From Mesorhizobium loti (GTDB lineage Bacteria; Pseudomonadota; Alphaproteobacteria; Rhizobiales; Rhizobiaceae): a DNA stretch of 64,000 nucleotides. Of the stretch, positions 16,302 through 24,184 are shown in pieces. The notes under the pieces are model-generated. The model saw only the letters and a program-made list of their open reading frames with translations, made no database searches and was not told the origin of the DNA. Numbering within the stretch: position 1 is the stretch's first letter; every line of letters starts with the position of its first letter. The stretch spans positions 62,001-126,000 of the forward strand of contig NZ_QGGH01000008.1 in NCBI RefSeq assembly GCF_003148495.1, in the 5' to 3' direction. The translations under genes were made by a program, and so were the position numbers.

Positions 16302-17930
16302 TCAATTCACCGGCGGATAGAGCGTGTCGATGATCATGCGCGCATCGTGGCGCGAATCGAGCATGCCATAGGTATTGCGCCATTGGCCTGCCAGGCGCGT
16401 CTCGACGAAAGCGTCGGCGATTCGCCCTGCCCCCAGCCGGCGCAATTCCGCCGCTGCCGCCGACAACGCCAGCTGTTCGGTGAGCAGCCGGGCCGAGCCC
16501 TCGTCGGTTGAAGCGACTTGCATCGCCGCCTTCAGCACCCCGATCGTGCCGCGCCCGCCGGCGCCGAGATCGCGGTCGATGCCGGCCAGCACATCCTCGA
16601 ACAGGCCGGGCGCACGGCCAAGCACACGCAGCACGTCGAGCGCCATAACATTGCCCGAGCCTTCCCAGATCGCGTTGACCGGGGCTTCGCGATAATAGCG
16701 GGCGAGTGGCGCCTCCTCGACATAGCCATTGCCACCGAGACACTCCATCGCCTCATAGAGCAACGGCGGCGCGATCTTGCAGACCCAGTATTTGACGACT
16801 GGCGTCATGGCGCGGGCAAACGCCGCTTCGCCGCGATCGCTCGCCGCCTCGTCGAAGGACCGCGCCAGCCGGAACGACAGTGCGGTGGCTGCGGCGACAT
16901 CAAGCGCCATGTCGGCCAGCACGCGCTGCATCAGCGGCTGCTCGATCAAAGTTGAGCCGAACACCTGGCGGTGGCGGGCATGATGAACAGCCTCGGCGAG
17001 GCCGGCGCGCATGATCGCCGACGATGCGATGGCACAATCGAGCCGGGTGAGCGTCACCATGTCCATGATCGTCTTCACGCCGGCACCCGGTTCGCCGACC
17101 ATCTCGCCGATGGCGTTGACGAATTCCACTTCGGAGGACGCGTTGGAGCGGTTGCCGAGCTTGTCTTTCAGCCGCTGGAAGCGGAAGCCATTGCCCGAGC
17201 CGTCGCCGAGAACGCGCGGCACGAGGAAGCATGACAGCCCCTCCGGCGCCTGCGCCAGCACCAGGAACGCATCCGACATCGGCGCCGACATAAACCATTT
17301 GTGCCCGGTCAGGCGATAAAACCCGCTGCCGGCGCGTTCCGCCCTTGTCACATTGGCGCGCACATCGGTGCCGCCCTGTTTCTCGGTCATGCCCATGCCG
17401 AGCGTCAGCCCGGTCTTCTCGACCGGCGGCTTCTGGCTCTGGTCATATTTGCGCGTCGTCACGCGCGGCGCCCATTCGCGAAACAATTTTGGGCTGGCCA
17501 TCAGCGCCGCTAGCGAAGCGTTGGTCATGGTGATGGGGCACAGATGCCCGGTCTCGAGCTCTGCGGTGAGGTAAAACCGGGCGGCACGGACCTGATGGCG
17601 GCGGCCGATCTCGGCGTCGCCGTTTTCCCACACAGAGGAATGCAGTCCGTTGGCCACCGAGCGGCGCATCAAGGCGTGATAGGCGGGATGGAACTCGACC
17701 ACGTCGATGCGCCGGCCCTGGCGATCATGCGTCCTGAGCTTCGGCGTCTCGACATTGGCGAGGCGCGCCAGTTCCTGCGCCTCCTGCGTCAGCACGAAAC
17801 GGCCGAGCCCGTCGAGATCCTTGCGCACCGGATCGGAAAAGCGCTCCGCGAGCTGGATCAGCAACGGATCGCCCCGCCAGGCGTTGCCGCCCGTCAGCGG
17901 CGGCGGCTGGTTGGTCACGTCGTCGGTCAC
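16302..17930 (-). CDS. AidB-like acyl-CoA dehydrogenase
   Basis: 542-residue FAD flavoprotein of the acyl-CoA dehydrogenase superfamily. The N-terminal VTNQPPPLTGGNAW and the segment GLTLGMGMTEKQGGTDVRANVT are AidB-like signatures, and LTGHKWFMSAPMSDAFLVLAQ and ECLGGNGYVEEAPLARYYREAPVN lie in the middle-beta and C-terminal helical domains. In E. coli AidB belongs to the adaptive response to alkylation and binds DNA, protecting it, though its natural substrate is unclear. The start is a GTG at 17930 with GAAGGA 7 bp upstream; the frame is open to an ATG at 18104 without support. Divergent from pyrB across 193 bp. No ada genes are present. Confidence 0.9.
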   Translation of the reverse strand: MTDDVTNQPPPLTGGNAWRGDPLLIQLAERFSDPVRKDLDGLGRFVLTQEAQELARLANVETPKLRTHDRQGRRIDVVEFHPAYHALMRRSVANGLHSSVWENGDAEIGRRHQVRAARFYLTAELETGHLCPITMTNASLAALMASPKLFREWAPRVTTRKYDQSQKPPVEKTGLTLGMGMTEKQGGTDVRANVTRAERAGSGFYRLTGHKWFMSAPMSDAFLVLAQAPEGLSCFLVPRVLGDGSGNGFRFQRLKDKLGNRSNASSEVEFVNAIGEMVGEPGAGVKTIMDMVTLTRLDCAIASSAIMRAGLAEAVHHARHRQVFGSTLIEQPLMQRVLADMALDVAAATALSFRLARSFDEAASDRGEAAFARAMTPVVKYWVCKIAPPLLYEAMECLGGNGYVEEAPLARYYREAPVNAIWEGSGNVMALDVLRVLGRAPGLFEDVLAGIDRDLGAGGRGTIGVLKAAMQVASTDEGSARLLTEQLALSAAAAELRRLGAGRIADAFVETRLAGQWRNTYGMLDSRHDARMIIDTLYPPVN

Positions 17931-18083
17931 GCCCAATCCTTCTATCGTCAGAAAGCCACGAATCCGAGGCTGTCGGCTAGATATAGCCAAGCCATGCAGC
18001 GCGCGCGATGAAAATACCGGCCGATACAATCGGCCATCTACACGAAAAAATTGAGGAGAACGGCTCCAATCCAAAGCTGGCGC

Positions 18084-18111
18084 TTGCAGCCGCAAAATCT
18101 CCACCCTATAG
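18084..18111 (+). promoter_or_regulatory. Possible promoter of pyrB
   Basis: TTGCAG (18084-18089) and CTATAG (18106-18111) are separated by 16 bp. Transcription would begin only a few bases before the ATG at 18124, giving an almost leaderless mRNA. Weak call, based on similarity alone. Confidence 0.3.
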
Positions 18112-18123
18112 CAGCGCCTTGAG

Positions 18124-19089
18124 ATGACCGACGCTTCGTCCCTGCCACTCTACCCTCACCGCCATCTTCTGGGCATCCGCGACCTTTCCCCCGCCGACAT
18201 CGAGCTATTGCTCGACAGGGCGGACCGCGCAGTCGCGATCTCGCGGCAGTCCGAGAAAAAAACCTCGACGCTGCGCGGCCGCACCCAGATCAACCTCTTC
18301 TATGAAGCCTCGACGCGCACGCAGTCGTCGTTCGAGCTTGCCGGAAAGCGGCTCGGCGCCGACGTCATGAACATGTCGGTGGCAAGCTCTTCGGTGAAGA
18401 AGGGCGAAACGCTCATCGACACGGCGATGACGCTGAACGCCATGCGGCCCGACATATTGATCATCCGCCACCAATCGGCGGGCGCGGCGGCGCTGCTGGC
18501 GCAGAAGGTCGGCTGCTCCGTCGTCAATGCCGGCGACGGTGCGCATGAGCACCCGACACAGGCGCTGCTCGATGCGCTGACCATCCGCCGCGCCAAGGGG
18601 CCGCTGTCGAAGCTGATCGTGGCGATCTGCGGCGATATCCTGCATTCGCGCGTGGCGCGCTCGAACATCATGCTGCTCAACGCGCTCGGCGCGCAGGTGC
18701 GTGTCGTCGCGCCGTCGACGCTGTTGCCCACCGGCATCGAGAAGATGGGTGTCATCGTCACTCGTTCGATGGCCGAAGGCCTTAAGGGCGCCGACGTGGT
18801 GATGATGCTGCGCCTGCAGCGCGAGCGCATGGAAGGCGCCTTCGTGCCTTCGGTGCGCGAGTATTTCCGCTATTTCGGCCTCGATGCGGAGAAACTGAAG
18901 GCGGCCAAGGACGACGCGCTGGTGATGCATCCCGGGCCGATGAACCGCGGTGTCGAGATCGCCTCGGAAATCGCCGATGGTCCGCAAAGCGTCATCCAGG
19001 AACAGGTCGAGATGGGCGTTGCCGTGCGCATGGCCGTCATGGAAGCCCTGCTTGACCCGCGCCGCAACCATGAGGGCCGCGGCGCATGA
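18124..19089 (+). CDS. pyrB: Aspartate carbamoyltransferase catalytic subunit
   Basis: Catalyses carbamoyl phosphate plus aspartate to carbamoyl aspartate, second step of pyrimidine synthesis. The carbamoyl-phosphate loop ASTRTQSSFELAGKRLGAD, the catalytic HPTQALLDALTI and the aspartate-binding segment MMLRLQRERME are intact; 321 residues. The gene overlaps the next by 4 bp (ATGA). No pyrI regulatory gene follows; instead the partner is a dihydroorotase-like protein, the arrangement of the dodecameric ATCase/pseudo-DHOase complexes known from pseudomonads. Confidence 0.97.
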   Translation: MTDASSLPLYPHRHLLGIRDLSPADIELLLDRADRAVAISRQSEKKTSTLRGRTQINLFYEASTRTQSSFELAGKRLGADVMNMSVASSSVKKGETLIDTAMTLNAMRPDILIIRHQSAGAAALLAQKVGCSVVNAGDGAHEHPTQALLDALTIRRAKGPLSKLIVAICGDILHSRVARSNIMLLNALGAQVRVVAPSTLLPTGIEKMGVIVTRSMAEGLKGADVVMMLRLQRERMEGAFVPSVREYFRYFGLDAEKLKAAKDDALVMHPGPMNRGVEIASEIADGPQSVIQEQVEMGVAVRMAVMEALLDPRRNHEGRGA

Positions 19090-20372
19090 GCATAACGGTT
19101 TTTGAGCGCGCCCGCATTGTCGATCCCTCGCGCGGCATGGACGAAGTCGGCGCCGTCATCGTCGATGGCCGCAAGATCGTCGCCGCCGGCAAGGCAGCGC
19201 TGAACCAAGGCGCCCCCGAGGGCGCGGCCGTTATCGACTGCGCCGGCAAGGCGATCATTCCCGGCCTGATCGATGGCCGCGTCTTCATCGGCGAGCCGGG
19301 CGGCGAGCATCGCGAAACCATTGCATCGGCAAGTGTCGCGGCAGCGGCCGGCGGCGTCACCTCCATCGTCATGATGCCCGATACCGACCCGGTGATCGAC
19401 AATGTCGCGCTGGTCGAGTTCGTGCTGCGCACCGCCAAGGACACGGCAAGCGTCAACGTCTTTCCGGCAGCGGCAATCACCAAGGGCCTTGACGGGCGCG
19501 AGATGACCGAGTTCGGCCTGCTGCGCGAAGCAGGCGCCGTTGCCTTCACCGATGGCCGCCACACCATATCGAGCGCGCTGGTGATGCGCCGCGCACTGAC
19601 CTATGCACGCGACTTCGGCGCCACCGTCGTGCATGAAACGCAGGATGCCGACCTGGGGTCATCCGGCGTAATGAATGAAGGCCTCTACGCAAGCTGGCTC
19701 GGCCTTTCCGGCATTCCGCGCGAAGCCGAATCCATTCCGCTGGAGCGCGATCTTGCGCTGGCGCGGCTGACGCGCGGTTCGTACCATGCGGCAAAGATCT
19801 CGACGGCGATGGCGGCAAACGCCGTGACGCGCTCGAAAGCCGATGGTGCAGCTGTCACATCAGGCGTCGCGATCCACAATCTGTCGCTGAATGAAAACGA
19901 TGTCGGCGAGTACCGCACCTTCTTTCGCCTGACGCCGCCTCTGCGCGCCGAAGAAGATCGGCTGGCGATGATCGAGGCGGTCAGGGACGGCACGATCGAC
20001 ATCATCGTCTCCTCGCACGACCCGCAGGACGTCGACACCAAGCGCCTGCCTTTCGCCGACGCGGCGGCCGGCGCCATAGGGTTGGAGACGCTGCTGGGCG
20101 CGGCATTGCGGCTCTACCACAATGGCGACGTGCCGTTGCTCCGGCTGATCGAGACCCTGTCCACGGCTCCGGCAAGACTGTTCGGACTGCCCGGCGGCAC
20201 GCTGAAGCCGGGTGCTGTCGCCGATCTTGCGCTTGTCGATCTCGACGAACCCTGGATCGTCAGCGAAAGCGGCATTCGTTCGCGCTCGAAAAACACCTGT
20301 TTCGAAGGCGCGCGGCTGCAAGGCAAGGTCTTGCAAACGCTGGTTGCGGGCCGCACAGTGTTTTCCGCCTGA
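19086..20372 (+). CDS. Dihydroorotase-like protein lacking catalytic residues (pseudo-DHOase)
   Basis: 428-residue amidohydrolase-fold protein related to PyrC. An active dihydroorotase carries DxHxHxRxPG after the first strand; here the segment reads DGRVFIGEPG (from residue 63), so both metal-binding histidines and the substrate arginine are replaced. The later metal Asp motif (TDHAPH type) reads SSHDPQD. The fold markers GLIDGR, TPPLR, GLETLL and LFGLPGGTLKPGAVADL remain. In Pseudomonas such an inactive homologue (PyrC' or PyrX) is structurally required for ATCase assembly. The 4-bp ATGA overlap with pyrB supports the same structural role. Automatic annotation will usually call it pyrC; a true dihydroorotase should exist elsewhere in the genome. 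Confidence 0.88.
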   Translation: MSITVFERARIVDPSRGMDEVGAVIVDGRKIVAAGKAALNQGAPEGAAVIDCAGKAIIPGLIDGRVFIGEPGGEHRETIASASVAAAAGGVTSIVMMPDTDPVIDNVALVEFVLRTAKDTASVNVFPAAAITKGLDGREMTEFGLLREAGAVAFTDGRHTISSALVMRRALTYARDFGATVVHETQDADLGSSGVMNEGLYASWLGLSGIPREAESIPLERDLALARLTRGSYHAAKISTAMAANAVTRSKADGAAVTSGVAIHNLSLNENDVGEYRTFFRLTPPLRAEEDRLAMIEAVRDGTIDIIVSSHDPQDVDTKRLPFADAAAGAIGLETLLGAALRLYHNGDVPLLRLIETLSTAPARLFGLPGGTLKPGAVADLALVDLDEPWIVSESGIRSRSKNTCFEGARLQGKVLQTLVAGRTVFSA

Positions 20373-20429
20373 GCCGGCAAACGCGCACCGCGCCTGATCC
20401 GGTCAAACTGGGGAAATGCGGGGGAAACA

Positions 20430-21017
20430 ATGACTTACAGCCTCATCCCAGCGCTTGTGTTTGGCTATTTGCTTGGCTCGATTCCGTTCGGGCTTCTGCT
20501 GACGCGCGCGGCCGGCCTTGGTGATGTGCGCAAGATCGGCTCCGGCAATATCGGTGCCACCAATGTCTTGCGCACCGGCAACAAGGGCCTTGCCGCTGCG
20601 ACGCTGCTGCTCGATGCGCTGAAGGGCACGGCCGCCGTGCTTGTTGCAGGCCATTTTGCGCCTGACCTGGCGATCTGGGCCGGTCTCGGTGCCTTTCTCG
20701 GTCATCTCTTCCCGGTATGGCTCGGGTTCAAGGGCGGCAAGGGCGTCGCCACCTATCTCGGCGTGCTGATCGGCCTGGCCTGGCAGGTGGCGCTGATCTT
20801 CGCCGTCGTCTGGCTGGTGGTGGCTTTCCTGTTCCGTTTCTCCTCGCTGGCGGCGCTGACGGCGGCCGTCGTCGTGCCGATCGCGCTCTATGTCCTGAGT
20901 ACACCGCAAATTGCCGGACTGTTCGTAGTGATGAGCATCATCGTCTTCATCAAGCACAGGGAGAACATTTCCCGCCTGCTTGCCGGCACCGAGGGCAAGA
21001 TCGGAGCCAAGGGGTGA
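20430..21017 (+). CDS. plsY: Glycerol-3-phosphate acyltransferase PlsY
   Basis: Integral membrane enzyme that transfers an acyl group from acyl-phosphate to glycerol-3-phosphate, the first step of phospholipid synthesis with PlsX. Five membrane helices, and the three conserved motifs are visible: GSIPFG near residue 16, SGNIGATNVLR near 38 and KGGKGVATYLG near 100. 195 residues, normal length. The stop overlaps the dprA GTG start (GTGA), and the gene sits 57 bp after the pseudo-DHOase gene, likely in one transcript pyrB-pseudo-DHOase-plsY-dprA. Confidence 0.95.
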   Translation: MTYSLIPALVFGYLLGSIPFGLLLTRAAGLGDVRKIGSGNIGATNVLRTGNKGLAAATLLLDALKGTAAVLVAGHFAPDLAIWAGLGAFLGHLFPVWLGFKGGKGVATYLGVLIGLAWQVALIFAVVWLVVAFLFRFSSLAALTAAVVVPIALYVLSTPQIAGLFVVMSIIVFIKHRENISRLLAGTEGKIGAKG

Positions 21018-22168
21018 GCGAGCGCGCCGCCGAGGTGAGCGAGCCGACCGCCGGGCCGCGCCTCAGCGACCGGCAGCGGCTCAGCTGGCTGCGGCTGATT
21101 CGCACCCAGAATGTCGGCCCCGCCTCCTTTCGCGACCTGATCAACCGCTTCGGTTCGGCCGAAGTCGCACTGGAAATGCTGCCGGAATTGATGATTTCGG
21201 GCGGCGCCAACCGCATTGCCCGCATCCCAGCGATCGCGGAAGCCGAGGCCGAATTGGAAACGGCCCGAAAGGCTGGCGCGCGCTTTGTCGGCATTGGTGA
21301 GCCTGACTATCCGCCCCTCTTGCGCAACATGGACCATCCGCCGCCGCTGTTGGCGGTCAAAGGCAATGCCGCCGTCTTCCGGCTGCCGGGGATCGCCATT
21401 GTCGGTGCCCGCAACGCATCGCTGGCCGGTATCAAGATGGCGCGCATGCTGGCGGCGGATCTCGGCCGCGACGGCTATGCAATCGTCTCTGGCCTGGCCC
21501 GCGGCATCGACACGGCGGCGCATCAGGGCAGTCTGGCGACTGGCACCATCGGCGTTCTGGCCGGAGGCCTCGACCTGCCCTACCCGCCTGAAAATGCCGG
21601 CCTGTGTCAGGACATTGCCGAGCGCGGCGCCGTCATCTCGGAAATGCCCTTCGGTTGGCAGCCGCGCGCCCAGGATTTCCCGCGCCGCAACCGCCTTGTC
21701 GCGGGTGCGGCCCTTGGGCTGGTGGTGGTCGAGGCAGCGCAACGCTCGGGATCCCTGATCAGCGCCAGGCTTGCCGGCGAAATGGGCCGGCTGGTCTTCG
21801 CCGTACCGGGTTCACCGCTCGATCCACGCGCCGCAGGCTGCAACGGCCTGCTCAAGGATGGCGCCACCCTGGTCACCGAGGCATCGGATATTTCCAGGGC
21901 GATCGCCCCGCTGACCGGCATGCGAGCGCCCGACGTGCCTCCGTTCGAAGAGCCGCCCGACTTCTCGGCCACACCACCGCCCGGTGAAAGCGACCGCGCC
22001 CGCGTCATCGAGGCGCTCGGCCCGACACCGGTGGCGGTCGACGAGATCATCCGCCACACGCGCCTGCACCCGGCCCAGGTCTTCATGGTGCTGCTGGAAC
22101 TCGACCTCGCCGGCCGGCTCGAGCGCCACGCCGGCGGCAATGTCTCGCTGGTGTTTGCGAATGAGTGA
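21014..22168 (+). CDS. dprA: DNA processing protein DprA (DNA-protecting, RecA loader)
   Basis: 384-residue protein that binds incoming single-stranded DNA and loads RecA during transformation; widely kept also in species not known to be competent. Order: N-terminal SAM-like helical domain, Rossmann-like fold with AIVGARNAS, VSGLARGIDTAAHQG, IGVLAGGLDLPYPPEN and FPRRNRLVAG, then a C-terminal winged-helix domain (about 315-384). The GTG at 21014 overlaps the plsY stop; a longer frame reaching back to 20717 runs inside plsY and is rejected. In most Rhizobiales dprA is followed directly by topA; here a tRNA fragment begins 4 bp after the stop. Confidence 0.95.
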   Translation: MSERAAEVSEPTAGPRLSDRQRLSWLRLIRTQNVGPASFRDLINRFGSAEVALEMLPELMISGGANRIARIPAIAEAEAELETARKAGARFVGIGEPDYPPLLRNMDHPPPLLAVKGNAAVFRLPGIAIVGARNASLAGIKMARMLAADLGRDGYAIVSGLARGIDTAAHQGSLATGTIGVLAGGLDLPYPPENAGLCQDIAERGAVISEMPFGWQPRAQDFPRRNRLVAGAALGLVVVEAAQRSGSLISARLAGEMGRLVFAVPGSPLDPRAAGCNGLLKDGATLVTEASDISRAIAPLTGMRAPDVPPFEEPPDFSATPPPGESDRARVIEALGPTPVAVDEIIRHTRLHPAQVFMVLLELDLAGRLERHAGGNVSLVFANE

Positions 22169-22172
22169 GCAA

Positions 22173-22198
22173 TGGTGAGTGCGATGGGATTCGAACCT
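22173..22198 (-). pseudogene. Partial tRNA 3' end (T arm, acceptor strand and CCA), probable attachment-site remnant
   Basis: Reading the minus strand, 26 bases comprise the T loop and stem with TTCGAATCC, the 3' acceptor strand and encoded CCA. It matches the 3' end of the intact tRNA-Lys at 23805-23880 at 24 of 26 positions in direct orientation. No 5' half (D arm, anticodon) follows. Duplicated tRNA 3' ends are the usual footprint of tyrosine-recombinase integration. It lies 4 bp past the dprA stop, and the 1.6 kb up to the intact tRNA holds only small or broken genes. Confidence 0.75.
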
Positions 22199-22403
22199 CG
22201 CGACCGCCGGTCGGTGTTTTTCACGGTGGTTCCTGTCTACGAAGGGATCCAGGCGAAGAGCAACCGCGACTGGAAACCGACATTCAAGCGCAGCGATGAT
22301 CCGCTGGCTCGAACGGAACATTAGCCGTTTCGAATAGTTAAGTTCATGCTCGGATGTTGTCACTGGCATCCGGCGAAAGGCTGGTCGGCTAACCGTCAGC
22401 CGG

Positions 22404-22437
22404 CCCGCGCCATTGGTCGCTCCATGGCGCGGGTTTT
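22404..22437 (+). terminator. Rho-independent terminator in the dprA downstream region
   Basis: Perfect 10-bp stem CCCGCGCCAT/ATGGCGCGGG (22404-22413 with 22424-22433), 10-base loop, then TTTT on the plus strand. It ends transcription from the dprA side about 235 bp after that gene. Between dprA and this hairpin there is a 46-codon frame from 22184, which starts inside the tRNA fragment and looks fortuitous. Confidence 0.7.
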
Positions 22438-22459
22438 CATCGATCAGAGGAAGAGATAC

Positions 22460-22619
22460 CCGACAAGCTCGCCACAACCTACATCGTCAGCGCATTCGAG
22501 AAACCGCACTGGCGCACGGTACTGACGCCAAAGACAAGGCCGAAGCCCTGGCGGCGGCCAAGGAGATCGGCGACAAGGTGCGGGTCGAAGAGATCACGCC
22601 GAAGGCGAAGAAACGTTGA
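22460..22619 (+). pseudogene. Possible frameshifted small gene
   Basis: Two adjacent frames together look like one small soluble protein: the first reads LATTYIVSAFEK (from about 22466), the second, one frame over, reads AKDKAEALAAAKEIGDKVR followed by VEEITPKAKKR and a TGA at 22617-22619. The second half is helix-rich, Lys/Glu/Ala-rich and stops cleanly, but the in-frame N-terminal extension reads as low-quality coding. A single indel near 22500 would join them. Function unknown. The call rests on translation appearance only and may be wrong. Confidence 0.3.
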
Positions 22620-22762
22620 AATGTCGCGCGACATCACAGATTCGCGATGCTCGGGACGAATAGCGGTCCGAAAAGCGTTCCTGGCACATGACGTCTAACT
22701 CGCCGGGTGCTCATAAAGACCCGAGCGCCCTTCCTGAAACCCAATGCTTTAGGAGGAACACC

Positions 22763-23059
22763 ATGAAACATCTCCTCACACCAATGATGGCCGGCTTATT
22801 CATAGCCTCCACTGGCATGGCCTTCGCCGCCAACGTCCACACCGTAACAGGCACGACAGGTCAGCCCAATCAAACGATCGGAACCCCTCAAACAGGAAGT
22901 GCCACTCCAGGCCACGCAAGCTCTGCTCCGGGTTCAGCCTTCAACCCAGCTGGTAATGCGGGAACACACTACGCTGGCGAGCAGCCGCAGAACTCAAAGA
23001 ATCCGAAGAGCGTATCTCAATACGACGTGGCCGGCTTCCAGCAGTCCAATAACCATTAA
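22763..23059 (+). CDS. Small secreted protein of unknown function
   Basis: 98 residues with a signal peptide ending at AFAANVH (cleavage after about residue 22) and a mature part rich in Gly, Pro, Ser, Thr, Asn and Gln (GTTGQPNQTIGTPQTGS, then SSAPGSAFNPAGNAGTHY), lacking Cys and any hydrophobic core, so probably disordered. It ends VSQYDVAGFQQSNNH. AGGAGG lies 6 bp before the ATG at 22763, an excellent ribosome site; the in-frame upstream ATG at 22688 is rejected. Similar small secreted proteins occur in rhizobia, but I know no function. It lies inside the tRNA-bounded patch. Confidence 0.75.
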   Translation: MKHLLTPMMAGLFIASTGMAFAANVHTVTGTTGQPNQTIGTPQTGSATPGHASSAPGSAFNPAGNAGTHYAGEQPQNSKNPKSVSQYDVAGFQQSNNH

Positions 23060-23272
23060 TGGACTGCCGCAATCTGCGAACGAAAAGGCAGGCCCGCCAC
23101 CGTGGAGGCAGCGGGCTAGATGCGATAGCATGTCGGTATTTGAGTAGCGGTAGTAGTGCCTACGGTAGTGATGTCGGTGATAGTAGTGCCTGTCGTAACA
23201 CACAGAGCGGTAATGGCCGCCGCCGTAGTAACCGCCACCGTAGCAGCCGTTGTTGAACATGCTTCCGATCAC
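22994..23272 (-). CDS. Tyr/Gly/His-rich short ORF (doubtful)
   Basis: A 92-codon minus-strand frame with a GTG start at 23272 preceded by AGGAGG. Residues 6-45 are extremely rich in Tyr, Gly, His and Arg (for example NGCYGGGYYGGGHYRSV), as in small secreted rhizobial proteins with YG repeats, but no signal peptide is present and the C-terminal half lies antisense to the secreted-protein gene at 22763-23059. Its start overlaps the stop of another Tyr/Gly-rich frame (GTGA). More likely a decayed remnant of a repeat-rich protein than an intact gene. Confidence 0.3.
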   Translation of the reverse strand: MIGSMFNNGCYGGGYYGGGHYRSVCYDRHYYHRHHYRRHYYRYSNTDMLSHLARCLHGGGPAFSFADCGSPLMVIGLLEAGHVVLRYALRIL

Positions 23273-23463
23273 TGTCCTCCTGGAAGGAAGTCGTCATAGC
23301 CGCCGCATCCACGCCCATAGTAGGGGTGGCCATAGTAACCCCTGTATCGCCCATAATGGCCGCCTGCCCAATAATTGTTGCGCCATCTGGCACCGCTCCG
23401 AATTTGGATGACGTCGGGCTGTGCGCTTTGCGCCTGAGGTACGATAAAGACCAGCCTATGCCG
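23269..23463 (-). pseudogene. Remnant of a Tyr/Gly-rich secreted protein
   Basis: From an in-frame TAG near 23464 the minus strand reads LVFIVPQAQSAQPDVIQIRSG, which looks like the end of a signal peptide and the start of a mature protein, then a Tyr/Gly/His/Arg-rich tail (AGGHYGRYRGYYGHPYYGRG) ending in TGA at 23269-23271. No start codon is available, so the N-terminus is lost or shifted out of frame. Together with the neighbouring broken frames it marks this stretch as decaying DNA. Confidence 0.4.
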
Positions 23464-23634
23464 TCGCTGGTTCTATCGAGGGCAAGAACGAGCAAGGGGC
23501 AAGAGGTGTATGGCGTACGGTCGTTCGCTGATGTGGATCCTTGTCGCGACAGGACGTTCCTGGCCGACGGCCTGAAGCCGATCGATGAAGCGGCTTGGGC
23601 GATCTGCATTGCACGGGGCACGCACTTGGCCTAA
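23326..23634 (+). CDS. Hypothetical ORF, weakly supported
   Basis: A 102-codon plus-strand frame ending 23 bp before a good terminator. The first third lies antisense to the Tyr/Gly-rich remnant and has no ribosome site. The last 58 residues (from an internal ATG at 23458) read more like protein, ending KPIDEAAWAICIARGTHLA. No domain recognised, no signal peptide. The following terminator is the only support for real plus-strand transcription. Confidence 0.22.
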   Translation: MAIVTPVSPIMAACPIIVAPSGTAPNLDDVGLCALRLRYDKDQPMPSLVLSRARTSKGQEVYGVRSFADVDPCRDRTFLADGLKPIDEAAWAICIARGTHLA

Positions 23635-23656
23635 CCGCATCATCAACATCGGATCG

Positions 23657-23681
23657 AAGGCCCGCCTCGCGCGGGCTTTTT
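23657..23681 (+). terminator. Rho-independent terminator
   Basis: GCCCGC (23660-23665) pairs with GCGGGC (23671-23676), extended by weaker pairs, and is followed by TTTTT on the plus strand. It indicates plus-strand transcription across 23.3-23.65 kb. The 120 bp from here to the tRNA gene hold nothing recognisable. Confidence 0.65.
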
Positions 23682-23804
23682 CATGCGCCGCGTGCGCCAG
23701 CGATTCCCGGATAACGCCAAGAAAAGCCCGGAAAACATGGGAATTCTAGGTAATACCGGTAAATGCACGTGCGCATAGATTTTCGATCTAAGTGATTGAT
23801 TTGT

Positions 23805-23880
23805 TGGTGAGCGCGATGGGATTCGAACCCATGACCTACTGATTAAAAGTCAGTTGCTCTACCGGCTGAGCTACGCGCTC
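23805..23880 (-). tRNA. tRNA-Lys(UUU)
   Basis: Complete 76-nt cloverleaf with encoded CCA. Acceptor stem GAGCGCG/CGCGCTC, D arm GCTCAGCCGGTAGAGC, anticodon stem ACTGA/TCAGT with loop CTTTTAA (anticodon TTT), five-base variable region and T arm ATGGG/CCCAT with TTCGAAT. Its 3' terminal 26 bases recur at 22173-22198 with two differences, in direct orientation, so the gene is the likely intact end of an integration site. Confidence 0.97.
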
Positions 23881-24114
23881 CCGCGGGCGCGAAAGGCGAC
23901 CCTCGAAATTGCGCGGAACATAGGGAGAGTGCCTCGACCGGTCAACCGGAAAAACAGCATTCGCAGGCCGGGCTTTTCCAGCATGATCGCCGGGTCTGAG
24001 TGGCCGCTTCGATCATGAGAGACACCGCCCTGGCAGAGCGATTGCACGACCGGTCTGTCGCCTCGCCAGCAGGCCGGAGAAACATTACAAATCAGCAACT
24101 TGGCGTTTTCGCGG

Positions 24115-24139
24115 GGAACTATAAGCCACCTCGCCCGTT
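24115..24139 (+). promoter_or_regulatory. EcfG-type (general stress response) promoter of the BA14K gene
   Basis: GGAAC (24115-24119), 16 bp, then CGTT (24136-24139): the consensus recognised by EcfG/RpoE sigma factors in Rhizobiales. It ends 45 bp before the ATG of the BA14K gene, a normal distance. In the remaining 23881-24184 gap nothing else coding is seen. Confidence 0.65.
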
Positions 24140-24184
24140 TCCTCGCCACAAGGGACGTCAATCACCCTTTCGAAGGAGAAGATA

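Noticed and set aside
20717..21013. N-terminal extension of dprA by 99 codons
   Set aside because: This part lies inside plsY in another frame; a GTG overlapping the plsY stop gives the normal DprA N-terminus.
22174..22324. 46-codon frame starting in the tRNA fragment (ATG at 22184)
   Set aside because: It begins inside the tRNA 3'-end sequence, has no ribosome site and no recognisable pattern.
23160..23621. 153-codon minus-strand frame
   Set aside because: Different frame from the Tyr/Gly-rich remnants, with amino-acid content of a shadow; no signal peptide and no ribosome site.
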